From the NCBI RefSeq assembly GCF_023028225.1, contig NZ_CP095482.1, forward strand, positions 1,860,001-1,924,000: DNA of 64,000 nucleotides. Direction: 5' to 3'. The translations under genes and the position numbers were made by a program. Shown in pieces: positions 44,135-52,649 of the stretch (positions are counted from its first letter, which is position 1; the number at the start of each line of letters is the position of its first letter). This DNA is from Halorientalis litorea. GTDB taxonomy: Archaea; Halobacteriota; Halobacteria; Halobacteriales; Haloarculaceae. Below the pieces are notes generated by a model, which made no database searches, had not been told where the DNA came from, and saw only the letters and a program-made list of their open reading frames with translations.

Positions 44135-44614
44135 TCACACCGAGAACTCGTACAACTCGTCGCCGACGTGGTGAATCGAGTCCACGACTTTCCCCTCGGA
44201 CCCGACCATGTCGTCGCCGTCGGTGCGGGCACGGCCCACGGCCAGTGCCTTCCCGTGGCTCTCCTCGACGACGACGACGAGGTCGCCGGACTCGATGTCC
44301 GAGTCTGCCTCGACGATGCCGGGTCGCATCACGTCCGCGCCATCGCTGACGAACGAGATAGCCCCTTGGTCGACGGTGACGACGCCGCGCTCTGGCGGGT
44401 AGTCGTTCGCGCCACGGACGGTCAGGAACGGGTCCCCGTCGAGGTACAGCACCGCGGGGTCGCCGTCGACCAGCACGATGTCGAACTCGCTGTCGTCCAG
44501 TTCGACCTTCTCGTAGGTGTCCGCGTCGAGATGGACCCCCAACTGCGATTCGAGTGCCGTCTCGAGTTCGTCGACGGCGTCAGCCCGGAGGTGGTGTCGG
44601 GACTTGACCTGCAT
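44135..44614 (-). CDS. PUA-domain RNA-binding protein (MCT-1/Tma20-like)
   Basis: 159 aa from ATG 44614 (MQVKSRHHLRADAVDELETA). The N-terminal domain (to residue about 70) resembles the pre-PUA part of archaeal MCT-1/Tma20 homologues; the PUA domain follows, with RGVVTVDQGAISFVSDGADV, then MRPGIVEADSDIESGDLVVV and GKALAVGRA. PUA domains bind RNA, and eukaryotic relatives act in translation reinitiation. A longer open frame upstream to 45139 has no coding character and overlaps plus-strand genes. Its 3' end is repeated downstream. Confidence 0.88.
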   Translation of the reverse strand: MQVKSRHHLRADAVDELETALESQLGVHLDADTYEKVELDDSEFDIVLVDGDPAVLYLDGDPFLTVRGANDYPPERGVVTVDQGAISFVSDGADVMRPGIVEADSDIESGDLVVVVEESHGKALAVGRARTDGDDMVGSEGKVVDSIHHVGDELYEFSV

Positions 44615-44771
44615 ACCGAACGCGTCGCTCGCTCGCCGCATAAATCGCCCGTTCCGCATCGTGCTATCAAGTATGATAATTTGTCGCAAACACTTTTGTA
44701 GCAAACCGATAGAATTGCAATCAGACGAAACGCTGGCGTGCCAGCCGGCGCGTCGCTCCGAGGTGTCAAGT

Positions 44772-44969
44772 ATGAGTGTTGTCGACAAAACGGCTGTCAG
44801 TACCGCGTCGAACGACCGACTGCCGGAGTTCGAACTGGAGTGCATGTACGACGACTGGGACGACCCGGAGACAGTGACGGTCTTCTCGACGGCCGACGAC
44901 AACACGCTCGCCACTGCGTGGCTCACCGCCGAGTGTGGCCACGCGGTTTCGCTGGCGAACGTCCGGTGA
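44772..44969 (+). CDS. Small haloarchaeal protein (DUF7511-type)
   Basis: 65 aa from ATG 44772 (MSVVDKTAVSTASNDRLPEF). The pattern FELECMYDDWDDPETVTVFS then TAWLTAECGHAVSLANVR (strand, Asp-rich turn, TTWL-like strand) resembles small haloarchaeal proteins I remember as DUF7511. Two Cys are present but not in CxxC pairs. Function unknown. Confidence 0.65.
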   Translation: MSVVDKTAVSTASNDRLPEFELECMYDDWDDPETVTVFSTADDNTLATAWLTAECGHAVSLANVR

Positions 44970-45014
44970 ACCGTCTCGGTAAGGGCTAAGTGACCACCGC
45001 GCGAAGACGGTGGT

Positions 45015-45311
45015 ATGCTGGGTGCCCGGCGCAACCGGGACGACACACAGGTTACGTGTATCGCCTGTGGCGACGCTGTCGCCCGTACCGATGCCCGCGA
45101 GTACGACAAACACGGCGACCGCTGGGACCGCGTGGACAAGGACTTCGAGTACCTCTGTAAGGGCTGTCACCGCGAACTGTGTCACCAGCCACGGGACGGA
45201 CTGGAGTCCCTTCTCGTCGAGAGCCGTGCTGGTGCCGACGACCGGTCGGAGTTTTTGACTCGGTTCCGGACCCTCGCCGAGGACCGGACACCGGAAGAGC
45301 GCGAGCCGTGA
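45015..45311 (+). CDS. Haloarchaeal zinc-ribbon protein (DUF7562-type)
   Basis: 98 aa. Two pairs of Cys, CIACGD near residue 15 and LCKGCH near residue 47, with a further Cys in RELCHQ, form a zinc ribbon; the C-terminal 40 residues are helical. Family label from memory. It lies just upstream of the RNB gene (42 bp) and may be co-transcribed. Function unknown. Confidence 0.7.
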   Translation: MLGARRNRDDTQVTCIACGDAVARTDAREYDKHGDRWDRVDKDFEYLCKGCHRELCHQPRDGLESLLVESRAGADDRSEFLTRFRTLAEDRTPEEREP

Positions 45312-45353
45312 CCGGTCGGTACGCCTAACTGTGGGGTTCCCCTACCTCGGGTC

Positions 45354-46658
45354 ATGAGCGACCAAGCGCAGGCCGGGACCGCCGAAGGGCAGGGGCCGGT
45401 CGAAATCGACGCGGAACTCGCGCGCCACCTCTCGAACAAGCGCGAGGAGCTATTCGAGAAATTCGACATTCCCGACGAGTTCCCCCAGTCGGTCCTCGAC
45501 GAGGCCGCCGAGCGCACCGAGGATGTCCAGTCCGAAATCGAGGACGAACTCGACGAGCGCGAAGACCTCCGTGAGCTGACCACGTGGACGACCGACCCCA
45601 TCGACGCACAGGACTTCGACGACGCCATCTCCATCGAGGAACGCGACGACGAGACCGTTCTCTGGGTCCACATCGCTGACGTGACCCACTACGTCCACCC
45701 CGATAGCGAGATGTGGGCCGAGGCACTCGACCGCGGTAACACGGTCTATCTGCCGGGCTACACCGTCCACATGCTCCCGCCGGTGCTGGCCGAAACCGTC
45801 TGCTCGCTGGTCCCCCACGAGGACCGACTGGCCCACACCGTCGAGATGCACCTCGACCCGGAGACGCTCTCCTACGAGTCTATCGACATCTACAAGTCCG
45901 TCGTCCGCAGCGACGCCCGCCTCACCTACGCCGAGGCCGAGCGACTACTCGACGAACCCGGGAGTGCCGACGACTTGCTGGAGGACGAGACGGTGGACCT
46001 CGCGGGCAAGTGCGAACTCGTCTGGGACCTCGCCGACCGCCTCCACGAACAGCGCAAGGCCGACGGCTCGCTCGTCCTCAACCCCCGGCGGGACCGCGCC
46101 CACACCATCATCGAGGAGTGTATGCTCAAGGCCAACAAGGCCGTCACGCACGAACTCCAGTGGTCCCGCGGCCTCGAAGCGATGTACCGCGTCCACCCAC
46201 AGCCGACCCCCGACCAGTGGAACGAGGCTCTCCAAGAGATACAGGACTTGGACGGCGTCTCGGTGTCGGCCGCACAGGACGACCCCCGCATCGCGGTCAA
46301 CGAGACGTTGGAGGAGGCACCCGAGCGACAACTCGGCCAGATTCAGCGGGCCGTGATGAAGGTGATGCCCCGGGCGAAGTACATGGCGGACCCCTTCGGC
46401 GGCCACCACGCCCTCAACTTCGAGATTTACGGCCACTTCACCAGCCCCATCCGGCGGCTGTCGGACCTCGTGAACCACTGGATCGTTTACACCGACGACG
46501 TGCCCGCCAGTCTCGCGGACCTCTGTAACCACGCGTCGGAACGTCAGCAGGACGCAGAGCAGTGCGAACGGGAGTACCGCACCTTCCTCAACGAGGTCGG
46601 ACTGGACCCGTCCGCGGTCAACAACCGTGGCATCGAAGTCGTCGACGACGAGGACTGA
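45354..46658 (+). CDS. rnr: RNB-domain exoribonuclease (RNase R/II family)
   Basis: 434 aa. The RNB catalytic domain begins near residue 80: TDPIDAQDFDDAISIEERDD (four Asp for Mg binding), then VWVHIADVTHYVHPDSEMWA-like, NTVYLPGYTVHMLPPVL and ETVCSLVPHEDRLAHTVEMH. The C-terminal end has YGHFTSPIRRLSDLVNHWI. It lacks the cold-shock and S1 RNA-binding domains of bacterial RNase R, a short form typical of haloarchaea. The family degrades RNA 3' to 5'. Confidence 0.93.
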   Translation: MSDQAQAGTAEGQGPVEIDAELARHLSNKREELFEKFDIPDEFPQSVLDEAAERTEDVQSEIEDELDEREDLRELTTWTTDPIDAQDFDDAISIEERDDETVLWVHIADVTHYVHPDSEMWAEALDRGNTVYLPGYTVHMLPPVLAETVCSLVPHEDRLAHTVEMHLDPETLSYESIDIYKSVVRSDARLTYAEAERLLDEPGSADDLLEDETVDLAGKCELVWDLADRLHEQRKADGSLVLNPRRDRAHTIIEECMLKANKAVTHELQWSRGLEAMYRVHPQPTPDQWNEALQEIQDLDGVSVSAAQDDPRIAVNETLEEAPERQLGQIQRAVMKVMPRAKYMADPFGGHHALNFEIYGHFTSPIRRLSDLVNHWIVYTDDVPASLADLCNHASERQQDAEQCEREYRTFLNEVGLDPSAVNNRGIEVVDDED

Positions 46659-46714
46659 CAGTCCTTTCACGGTCGTAACATAATTACGTCCACGCCCCGG
46701 CGTTGGGGTAACTC

Positions 46715-47563
46715 ATGGGGGGGATAGATGCGTCTCGCATCGCGGAGTACTACACGGAGAGCCACATCGACTACCGCCTGTTCTGGGGCCTCTCGTCGGC
46801 ACACGGCCTGCACGCGGGCTATCACGACGAGGCCCACCAGTCACACGCGGCGGCTGTCGAGAACCTGAACCGCGTGCTGGCCGACCGGGCCGACATCGGG
46901 GCCGACGACCGGATGCTCGACTGTGGCTGTGGCGTCGGCGGCAGTTCCGTCTGGGTGAGCGACCACCGCGGCGCGACCGTACAGGGTATCGACCTCGTGC
47001 CGATGCAACTGCAGAAAGCCCGCGAGTTGGCGCGCGAACGCGGCGTCGACGACCGTACCGCGTTCGCCCGCGCGGACTTCACGGACACGCCGTTCGCCGA
47101 CGACTCCTTCGACGTGCTCTGGGGCATCGAGGCCATCTGCCACGCCGAGGACAAGGCGGATTTCGTCTCGGAGGCGGCCCGTCTGCTGGCCGACGGCGGC
47201 CGTCTCGTCCTCTCGGACGGCTTCCGCGCAGCGGCGGCGATGACACCCGCCGAACGCGAGGCGATGGACCACTGGCTCGACGGCTGGGCGGTGCCCAACC
47301 TCGACAGCGTCGCGGGCTTCCGGGACTCGCTCGAAGCCCACGGGTTCACCGACGTGCGCGTCGAGGACGCCACCGAGCAGGTGCTGCCGTCCTCGCGACG
47401 ACTCTACTGGGCGAGTCGCGTCGCCGCGCCCGTCGGCCGCCTGCTCAACCGGGTCGGCATCCGAAGTGACACGCAGTCGAAGAACCGCGTCGCCGCCCGC
47501 TACCAGCACGAGACGCTCACCGACGGCCTGTGGACCTACAACATCGTCACTGCGAACCGCTGA
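46715..47563 (+). CDS. SAM-dependent methyltransferase (sterol/tocopherol methyltransferase-like)
   Basis: 282 aa. Motif I is MLDCGCGVGGSSVWVSDH near residue 68, motif II ATVQGIDLVPMQLQKARELA, and post-motif DVLWGIEAICHAEDKADFVS. The pattern GCGVGGS and LWGIEAICH recur in small-molecule C/O-methyltransferases of the gamma-tocopherol and sterol type. The substrate cannot be named; methylation of a quinone or lipid is possible. The RNB gene ends 56 bp upstream, so it may be co-transcribed. Confidence 0.85.
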   Translation: MGGIDASRIAEYYTESHIDYRLFWGLSSAHGLHAGYHDEAHQSHAAAVENLNRVLADRADIGADDRMLDCGCGVGGSSVWVSDHRGATVQGIDLVPMQLQKARELARERGVDDRTAFARADFTDTPFADDSFDVLWGIEAICHAEDKADFVSEAARLLADGGRLVLSDGFRAAAAMTPAEREAMDHWLDGWAVPNLDSVAGFRDSLEAHGFTDVRVEDATEQVLPSSRRLYWASRVAAPVGRLLNRVGIRSDTQSKNRVAARYQHETLTDGLWTYNIVTANR

Positions 47564-47704
47564 CCGCCAGCGAGTGTCGAATTCCCTCGTGAGAACGAAC
47601 CCAAACGGGTATCACCGTCCGGGTTGTCGATAGTTCTCATGGTATAGTATGTCACGCTCGATGACGACACCTACGCGGAGGCACGCGCCACCTTCGAGTG
47701 GGAC

Positions 47705-49282
47705 TTGCCGGAGGGCTACAACATCGCCGCCGACTGCCTGCGGAAACACGCCGACACCGACCGCCCTGCCCTCTATCAGGCGTACCCGGACGGCCGCCGC
47801 GAGACGTACACCTTCGCGGACCTCGACCGCCTGTCGAACCGGGTGGCTCACGGACTGGCCGCGCTGGGTGTCGGCCGCGGCGACCGGGTGGCCGTGTCGG
47901 TGTCGCAGAAACCCGCGAACCCGCTGACTCATCTGGCCTGCTGGAAACTCGGGGCGGTGTCGGTGCCGCTGTCGGTGCTGTTCGGCGTCGACGCGCTGGG
48001 CTACCGTATCGACGACAGCGGTGCGACCGTCGCGGTGATAGACGAGAGCGTCAGCGAGACGATAGCCGCCGCCCGCGAGCAGTGCCCGGACCTCGAACAC
48101 GTCGTGCAGGTCGGCGGGGACGACGAGACGACGACCTTCGCGTCGCTCCACGCGGGCCGTACCGACACGCTCGAAATCGCTGACACTGACGCCGACACGC
48201 CCGCAATCGTGATGTACACCAGCGGGTCGACCGGCCCGCCGAAGGGCGTCCGCCACACGCACGGACTCTGGGTCGGGCACTGCCCGGCCTTCTACATGTA
48301 CTTCGAGCGGGACGTGTTCGACTCGACGTTCTGGACGCCGGCCGACTGGGCGTGGATTGGCGCGCTCGGGGACCTCCTCTATCCGGCGTGGCACTACGGG
48401 CGGCCGGTCGTCGGCTACCCGATGGACGGGTTCGACCCGGACACCGCCTTCGAACTTTGTGCGGAGTTCGGCGTCACCGACGCCTTCCTCCCGCCGACGG
48501 CCATCCGGATGCTGATGGCCGTGGACGAACCGACCGAGCAGTACGACCTCGAACTGTCGGCCATCTGTTCCGGTGGCGAACCGCTGACACCCGAGATACT
48601 CGACTGGGCCGACGAGCAGTTGGGCGGTGTCCCGGTCAACGAAATCTACGGGCAGACCGAGGCGAACCTCCTCGTGTGTAACTGCCGGGACTGGTTCCCG
48701 GTGCAGGCCGGAAGCATGGGCAAACCCGTCCCCGGCCACGCCGTCGCCGTCGTGGACGACGAGACCGGCGAGCGGGTGCCGACCGGTGAGGTCGGTCACA
48801 TCGCCGTCCGTCCGTCCGACGACCCCATCGTCTTCGAGGGCTACTGGCACGAACCGGAGAAGACTGCGGCGGCCCGCGTCTCGGGACCGGACGGTGAGTG
48901 GCACCTCACCGGTGACCTCGGCTGGCGGGACGAAGCGGGATACTACTGGTTCAAAGCCCGTGACGACGACGTTATCATCACCAGCGGCTATCGCGTCGGC
49001 CCCGGCGAAGTCGAGAGTGCCATCCTCGAACACCCCGACATCGAACAGGCCGGTGTCGTCGGTATCCCGGACGAGACTAGAGGTGAGATAATCAAGGCAG
49101 TCCTCGAACCGGGTCCGGGTGTGACGGGCGACGACGACCTGCGGGCCGAAATCCGGACGCTCGTGCGCGAGTCACTCGCGGCGTACGAGTACCCACGTGT
49201 CATCGAGTTCGTCGACGACCTGCCACAGACCACGACCGGGAAGATACAGCGTCGGAAACTCCGTGAGGAACACGACGGCTGA
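47705..49282 (+). CDS. AMP-forming acyl-CoA synthetase, N-terminus interrupted by an amber codon
   Basis: 525 aa as read from TTG 47705. AMP-binding signature MYTSGSTGPPKGVRHTHG, adenylate motifs IYGQTEANLLVC, YWFKARDDDVIITSGYRVGP and a C-terminal Lys region TTTGKIQRRKLRE; it activates an acyl acid with ATP and CoA. The reading frame continues upstream (YVTLDDDTYAEARATFEWDL) to ATG 47639, but codon 3 is TAG (47645-47647) where homologues would have a sense codon such as GAG. The enzyme may therefore start at TTG and lack about 22 residues, be lost, or be a sequencing error. Medium-chain or acetate-type substrate is uncertain. Confidence 0.85.
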   Translation: MPEGYNIAADCLRKHADTDRPALYQAYPDGRRETYTFADLDRLSNRVAHGLAALGVGRGDRVAVSVSQKPANPLTHLACWKLGAVSVPLSVLFGVDALGYRIDDSGATVAVIDESVSETIAAAREQCPDLEHVVQVGGDDETTTFASLHAGRTDTLEIADTDADTPAIVMYTSGSTGPPKGVRHTHGLWVGHCPAFYMYFERDVFDSTFWTPADWAWIGALGDLLYPAWHYGRPVVGYPMDGFDPDTAFELCAEFGVTDAFLPPTAIRMLMAVDEPTEQYDLELSAICSGGEPLTPEILDWADEQLGGVPVNEIYGQTEANLLVCNCRDWFPVQAGSMGKPVPGHAVAVVDDETGERVPTGEVGHIAVRPSDDPIVFEGYWHEPEKTAAARVSGPDGEWHLTGDLGWRDEAGYYWFKARDDDVIITSGYRVGPGEVESAILEHPDIEQAGVVGIPDETRGEIIKAVLEPGPGVTGDDDLRAEIRTLVRESLAAYEYPRVIEFVDDLPQTTTGKIQRRKLREEHDG

Positions 49283-49325
49283 GCTGGGTCTGGTTGCGCG
49301 CCGACGGCGGTGACTTCCAGCAGTA

Positions 49326-49718
49326 TCAGACGTTGTCGGGCGTCTCGGCGTCGTCCTCGACGGCGCGTTTCATCGACTCGCGGCGGCTCTTCGCGTCACG
49401 GCCGGTGCACTCCTCTAGGAAGTCGTTTTTCGCGTCGACGGCGTCGGCCGCGGCGTCGGCGTTGCCCTCCGCGATGACGTCTTCGGCCGGTCGCTCCACG
49501 AAGTCGACGCCGAGTTTGTCCTTCTTGCTTCCGTACTCGACGGTTCCGGCGACGATACGCTCGAACACCGGGTTGTCGGGGTCGCCGACGACGTAGAGGT
49601 CGCTCCCCTTGTACTCTTGGGTGTCCGTTATGGGGCCGAAGTAGTCCTCGATTTTCGCTTCCATGTCCGGCACACGCTCTTCGAGGTGCTCGCCCCGGCG
49701 CATCTTGTATTCTCGCAT
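49326..49718 (-). CDS. Haloarchaeal DUF5611-type protein
   Basis: 130 aa from ATG 49718 (MREYKMRRGEHLEERVPDME). The open frame extends further upstream but overlaps the promoter of the next gene. It has EYKGSDLYVVGDPDNPVFER and TVEYGSKKDKLGVDFVERPA, resembling a small family I remember as DUF5611, an alpha-beta fold of unknown function. It converges with the acyl-CoA synthetase gene. Confidence 0.7.
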   Translation of the reverse strand: MREYKMRRGEHLEERVPDMEAKIEDYFGPITDTQEYKGSDLYVVGDPDNPVFERIVAGTVEYGSKKDKLGVDFVERPAEDVIAEGNADAAADAVDAKNDFLEECTGRDAKSRRESMKRAVEDDAETPDNV

Positions 49719-49744
49719 GGGCAGTGGTTTGCACAGGGGCGGTT

Positions 49745-50638
49745 TTACTCTTTTCGCGTCTCGTCGCTCGCTCGGTGTTCGAGCGACCCGCGGCGACAGT
49801 CCGGGCAGAAGTCCCCCGCCCGGAGCGAAGACTCCTCGACCGACGTGGTGAACCCGCACTCGGGACAGACGAACGTCCCGTCGGGTGCCGTCGTGCTGGC
49901 GGTCCCCGCGGCCTCGACTTCCGCTCCGTCGATGCTCTCGGTGAGACTCTCGGTCGGCGTCCACTCCTCGCCCGCGCCCTCGTCTTCCTCGGGCCAGTCT
50001 ACCTCGTCGGCGCGCGCGCTCGATTCCTCCTCGTAGCCGTACTCGTCGGGCCACTCCTCGCTTGCGTCCTCGCTTGCCCCCGTCGAGGCGTCCTGCCCGG
50101 GAGCCACAGCCGCCGTGTTCGCCTCCGTCTCGGTCGCCGGTTCGTCCTCGTCACCGGGCCATTCGCCGGGGTCGCGCTCCGTCTCGCTGTCGTCGAGGAT
50201 GACCGCGTCGTCGTCCGGGGCGTCTACCTCGTCGGTGCCGCCCGCGCCTGCGACCTGCTCCGTCTCCGTCATCGCGTCCACGTCCCGCTGGTCGTCCGCG
50301 GTGGCCGCGTCGTCACCGCCGCTCTCACCGACGAACTCGGCGTCGTCCTCGGCCGCGTCCGCGTCCGGTGCGAGGTCCGGGCTGGTGTCATCCCGTCCGA
50401 CATCGGTCGGCGTCTCCGCCGTCGGCTCGCCCGCGGCGTCCGGACTGGTCTCCGTGGCACCCTCGGCGGCGAGCGAGGTCACCTCCTTGTTTTCGGTGAC
50501 GACGCGCTCTTTCCCGCACCGCTCGCAGGTTTCGACCTCTCTGACTGTGATGACGACTTCGCTACCCTCCTCGACGCGCTCCTCCTCTACCTCCGTCTCG
50601 GTGAACCGATGCCCGAGTAGCGAACACTTGATAGCCAT
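49745..50638 (-). CDS. Acidic zinc-ribbon protein (DUF7093-type)
   Basis: 297 aa from ATG 50638 (MAIKCSLLGHRFTETEVEEE). It starts with a small Cys motif and CERCGKE (about residue 37), followed by a very acidic, probably disordered region of about 180 residues (runs of D/E with repeated DEDE and TEXE-like stretches), and ends with a zinc ribbon FVCPECGFTTSVEESSLRAG and CPDCRRG. Such two-ribbon proteins with an acidic linker are common in haloarchaea. Function unknown. Confidence 0.7.
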   Translation of the reverse strand: MAIKCSLLGHRFTETEVEEERVEEGSEVVITVREVETCERCGKERVVTENKEVTSLAAEGATETSPDAAGEPTAETPTDVGRDDTSPDLAPDADAAEDDAEFVGESGGDDAATADDQRDVDAMTETEQVAGAGGTDEVDAPDDDAVILDDSETERDPGEWPGDEDEPATETEANTAAVAPGQDASTGASEDASEEWPDEYGYEEESSARADEVDWPEEDEGAGEEWTPTESLTESIDGAEVEAAGTASTTAPDGTFVCPECGFTTSVEESSLRAGDFCPDCRRGSLEHRASDETRKE

Positions 50639-50803
50639 TGACACGATACTTCGTTGTGCGGACCATAAGCGTACTGCTTGGGCGACCGACCGCCCCCGGA
50701 ACCCCGACCCTGCCCCGCCCGTCGGTGGTGCGTGTCTCCGGGACGGAACTCCGCTCGTCGGGGGAGGGACAAGTGTAAGACCCATCCCGCCGAACTGGAT
50801 GAT

Positions 50804-51097
50804 ATGCGAGCCAAGGGGGAGTACCGCAACCGGGACGACACACAGGTCGCGGTTCTCGACGCTCTCGCCGACCGCCGCGAGGAGGGGATGACGGTCTTCG
50901 AACTCCGCTCGCGCGTCGACGCCGACATCGACCGCCTCGAAGGTGCCCTCTCGGAGTTGAAGGCCGACGGCCTCATCGAGGTCACGGACGACGACAAACG
51001 GACCGTCATCGTCCCCGAGGACCACGCCATCGGCCAGCACGACCCCGACGAGGACCAGTCCCTCCTCGACAGAGTGCGCGACTTGCTCGGCGTCTGA
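50804..51097 (+). CDS. Small winged-helix protein (DUF6432-type)
   Basis: 97 aa from ATG 50804 (MRAKGEYRNRDDTQVAVLDA). A wHTH core is visible (DALADRREEGMTVFELRSRV, then LSELKADGLIEVTDDDKRTV), with a short helical C-terminus. It is a haloarchaeal family known to me as DUF6432. It starts about 40 bp before the YgfZ-like gene on the same strand. Likely a transcription regulator; target unknown. Confidence 0.7.
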   Translation: MRAKGEYRNRDDTQVAVLDALADRREEGMTVFELRSRVDADIDRLEGALSELKADGLIEVTDDDKRTVIVPEDHAIGQHDPDEDQSLLDRVRDLLGV

Positions 51098-51137
51098 CAG
51101 CGGGAGGTTTAACGCCGCCGGCCGCCACTGTCCGGCA

Positions 51138-52235
51138 ATGACTGTTCTCGAACGCGTCCACGCCGACCACAACGCCACGTTCCTCACGCGCGGTGACCAG
51201 CGAGTGGTCGACCACTACGGCCGGCCCGAACGGACCCACCACGCGGTCCGAAACGTCGTCGGCGTCACCGAACCCCCCTGTGGCGTCGTCGTCGTCTCCG
51301 GCGACGACCGGGTCGAGTTCGTCGACAACGCCGTCTCGAACCGCGTCCCGGCCGCAGACGGCCACGGCTGTTACGCTCTCCTGCTCGACCCGCAAGGCGG
51401 TATCACGACCGACATGTACGTCCACAACGCCGACGAGCGACTCCTCGTGTTCCTCCCGCCCGAACGGACCGAGCAGGTGGCCGAGGACTGGAGCGAGAAG
51501 ACGTTCATCCAGGACGTGGACGTGCGCGTCGCCACCGACGAGTTCGGCGTCTTCGGCGTCCACGGCCCGAACGCCACCGAGAAGATAGCGAGCGTCCTCA
51601 CCGGGGCCGCCTCGCCCGACGAGCGACTCGGGTTCGTCCGCGGGTCGATGGGCGACGCCGGTGTCACGGTCATCCGCGACGACGGCCTCACCGGCGAGGA
51701 GGGGTACGTCGTCGTCTGTGTCGCCGACGCCGCCCGTGACGTGTTCGACACGCTGGTCAACCGCGGGATGAACGCCGCCCCCTTCGGCTACCGGACGTGG
51801 CAGTCCCTGACGCTCGAAGCCGGGACGCCGCTGTTCCCGACCGAACTCGACGGCGAGGTCCCGAACGTCCTCGGCCTCCGCAACGCCCTCGACTTCGAGA
51901 AGGGGTGTTACGTCGGGCAGGAAGTCGTCTCCCGTGTCGAGAACCGCGGCCAGCCGAGTCGGCGACTCGTCGGCCTGACCGTCGACGCCGTCCCCGACGA
52001 CGGTGCGGCGGTCTTCGCCGGTGACAGTGCCGTCGGCGAGGTGACCCGCGCCGTCGACAGTCCCTCCCGCGAGGAGCCGCTCGCGCTCGCACTCGTGGAG
52101 TTTGGCCTCGAAGCCGACCACGTGACCGTCCGCGTCGACGGCGAGGAACAGGCCGGTGCCGTCGTCGCGCTCCCCTTCGTCGAGGGGTCCGATACATCCG
52201 CGCGGCTTCCGGCCTATCCGTCCGCCGAGACCTGA
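51138..52235 (+). CDS. YgfZ/GcvT-family folate-binding protein
   Basis: 365 aa. The YgfZ signature K-G-C-Y-x-G-Q-E appears as FEKGCYVGQEVVSRVENRGQ, which in GcvT would lack the catalytic Cys environment; the N-terminal half has GRPERTHHAVRNVVGVTEPP and ITTDMYVHNADERLLVFLPP. YgfZ is linked to iron-sulfur cluster enzyme repair and tetrahydrofolate; GcvT is the glycine-cleavage aminomethyltransferase. The KGCYxGQE motif points to YgfZ. No other glycine-cleavage genes are near. Confidence 0.88.
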   Translation: MTVLERVHADHNATFLTRGDQRVVDHYGRPERTHHAVRNVVGVTEPPCGVVVVSGDDRVEFVDNAVSNRVPAADGHGCYALLLDPQGGITTDMYVHNADERLLVFLPPERTEQVAEDWSEKTFIQDVDVRVATDEFGVFGVHGPNATEKIASVLTGAASPDERLGFVRGSMGDAGVTVIRDDGLTGEEGYVVVCVADAARDVFDTLVNRGMNAAPFGYRTWQSLTLEAGTPLFPTELDGEVPNVLGLRNALDFEKGCYVGQEVVSRVENRGQPSRRLVGLTVDAVPDDGAAVFAGDSAVGEVTRAVDSPSREEPLALALVEFGLEADHVTVRVDGEEQAGAVVALPFVEGSDTSARLPAYPSAET

Positions 52236-52240
52236 GCCGG

Positions 52241-52624
52241 CTACTCGCCCGCGTTCGCGGCGGCTTCCGCCGACTGCCCGACGCCGAGTACCTCCAGCGC
52301 GGTGAACCCGCTGAACGCCGCCAGCAACATCCCGGCGAACTGCGTCGTCGCAGTCAGCGGTGCCGCGACGGTGTACTGCAGCGGTGCGAGGATGAGCCAC
52401 GTCCCGAACGCTGTCGCCATCACCGCGGCGGCGAACTGTGGTCGCCCCTCCGTGGCTATGGCGTAGAGGTTGTACCCGGCGAATACCGCGCCGACCAACC
52501 CCGAGAACGCGATGCCGCCCCGCGGTCCGGGCGCGGCGTTCAGGACGAACGGTGCGACGGCTGCGAGCGGACAGCCCAACAGTGCCACGACGGCCGCGGC
52601 CGTGGTGAACCGGTCTGCATCCAT
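52241..52624 (-). CDS. Four-TM membrane protein, unknown
   Basis: 127 aa with four hydrophobic segments at about residues 9-29, 36-54, 64-85 and 91-112. It converges with the YgfZ gene with 5 bp between the ends, and its start (52624) precedes the reductase gene end (52650). No family recognised with confidence; SPW-repeat-like proteins are similar in topology. Confidence 0.6.
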   Translation of the reverse strand: MDADRFTTAAAVVALLGCPLAAVAPFVLNAAPGPRGGIAFSGLVGAVFAGYNLYAIATEGRPQFAAAVMATAFGTWLILAPLQYTVAAPLTATTQFAGMLLAAFSGFTALEVLGVGQSAEAAANAGE

Positions 52625-52649
52625 GACATCGCCCTCGGGTGCGTGATAC

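Noticed and set aside
44615-45139. Upstream extension of the PUA gene on the minus strand
   Set aside because: The extra residues have no family match, overlap the DUF7511-type and zinc-ribbon genes on the plus strand, and the family start fits ATG 44614.
47645-47647. TAG decoded as pyrrolysine or another read-through residue
   Set aside because: Haloarchaea are not known to use UAG as a sense codon, and nothing in the window suggests a pyrrolysine system. A nonsense change or sequencing error is simpler.
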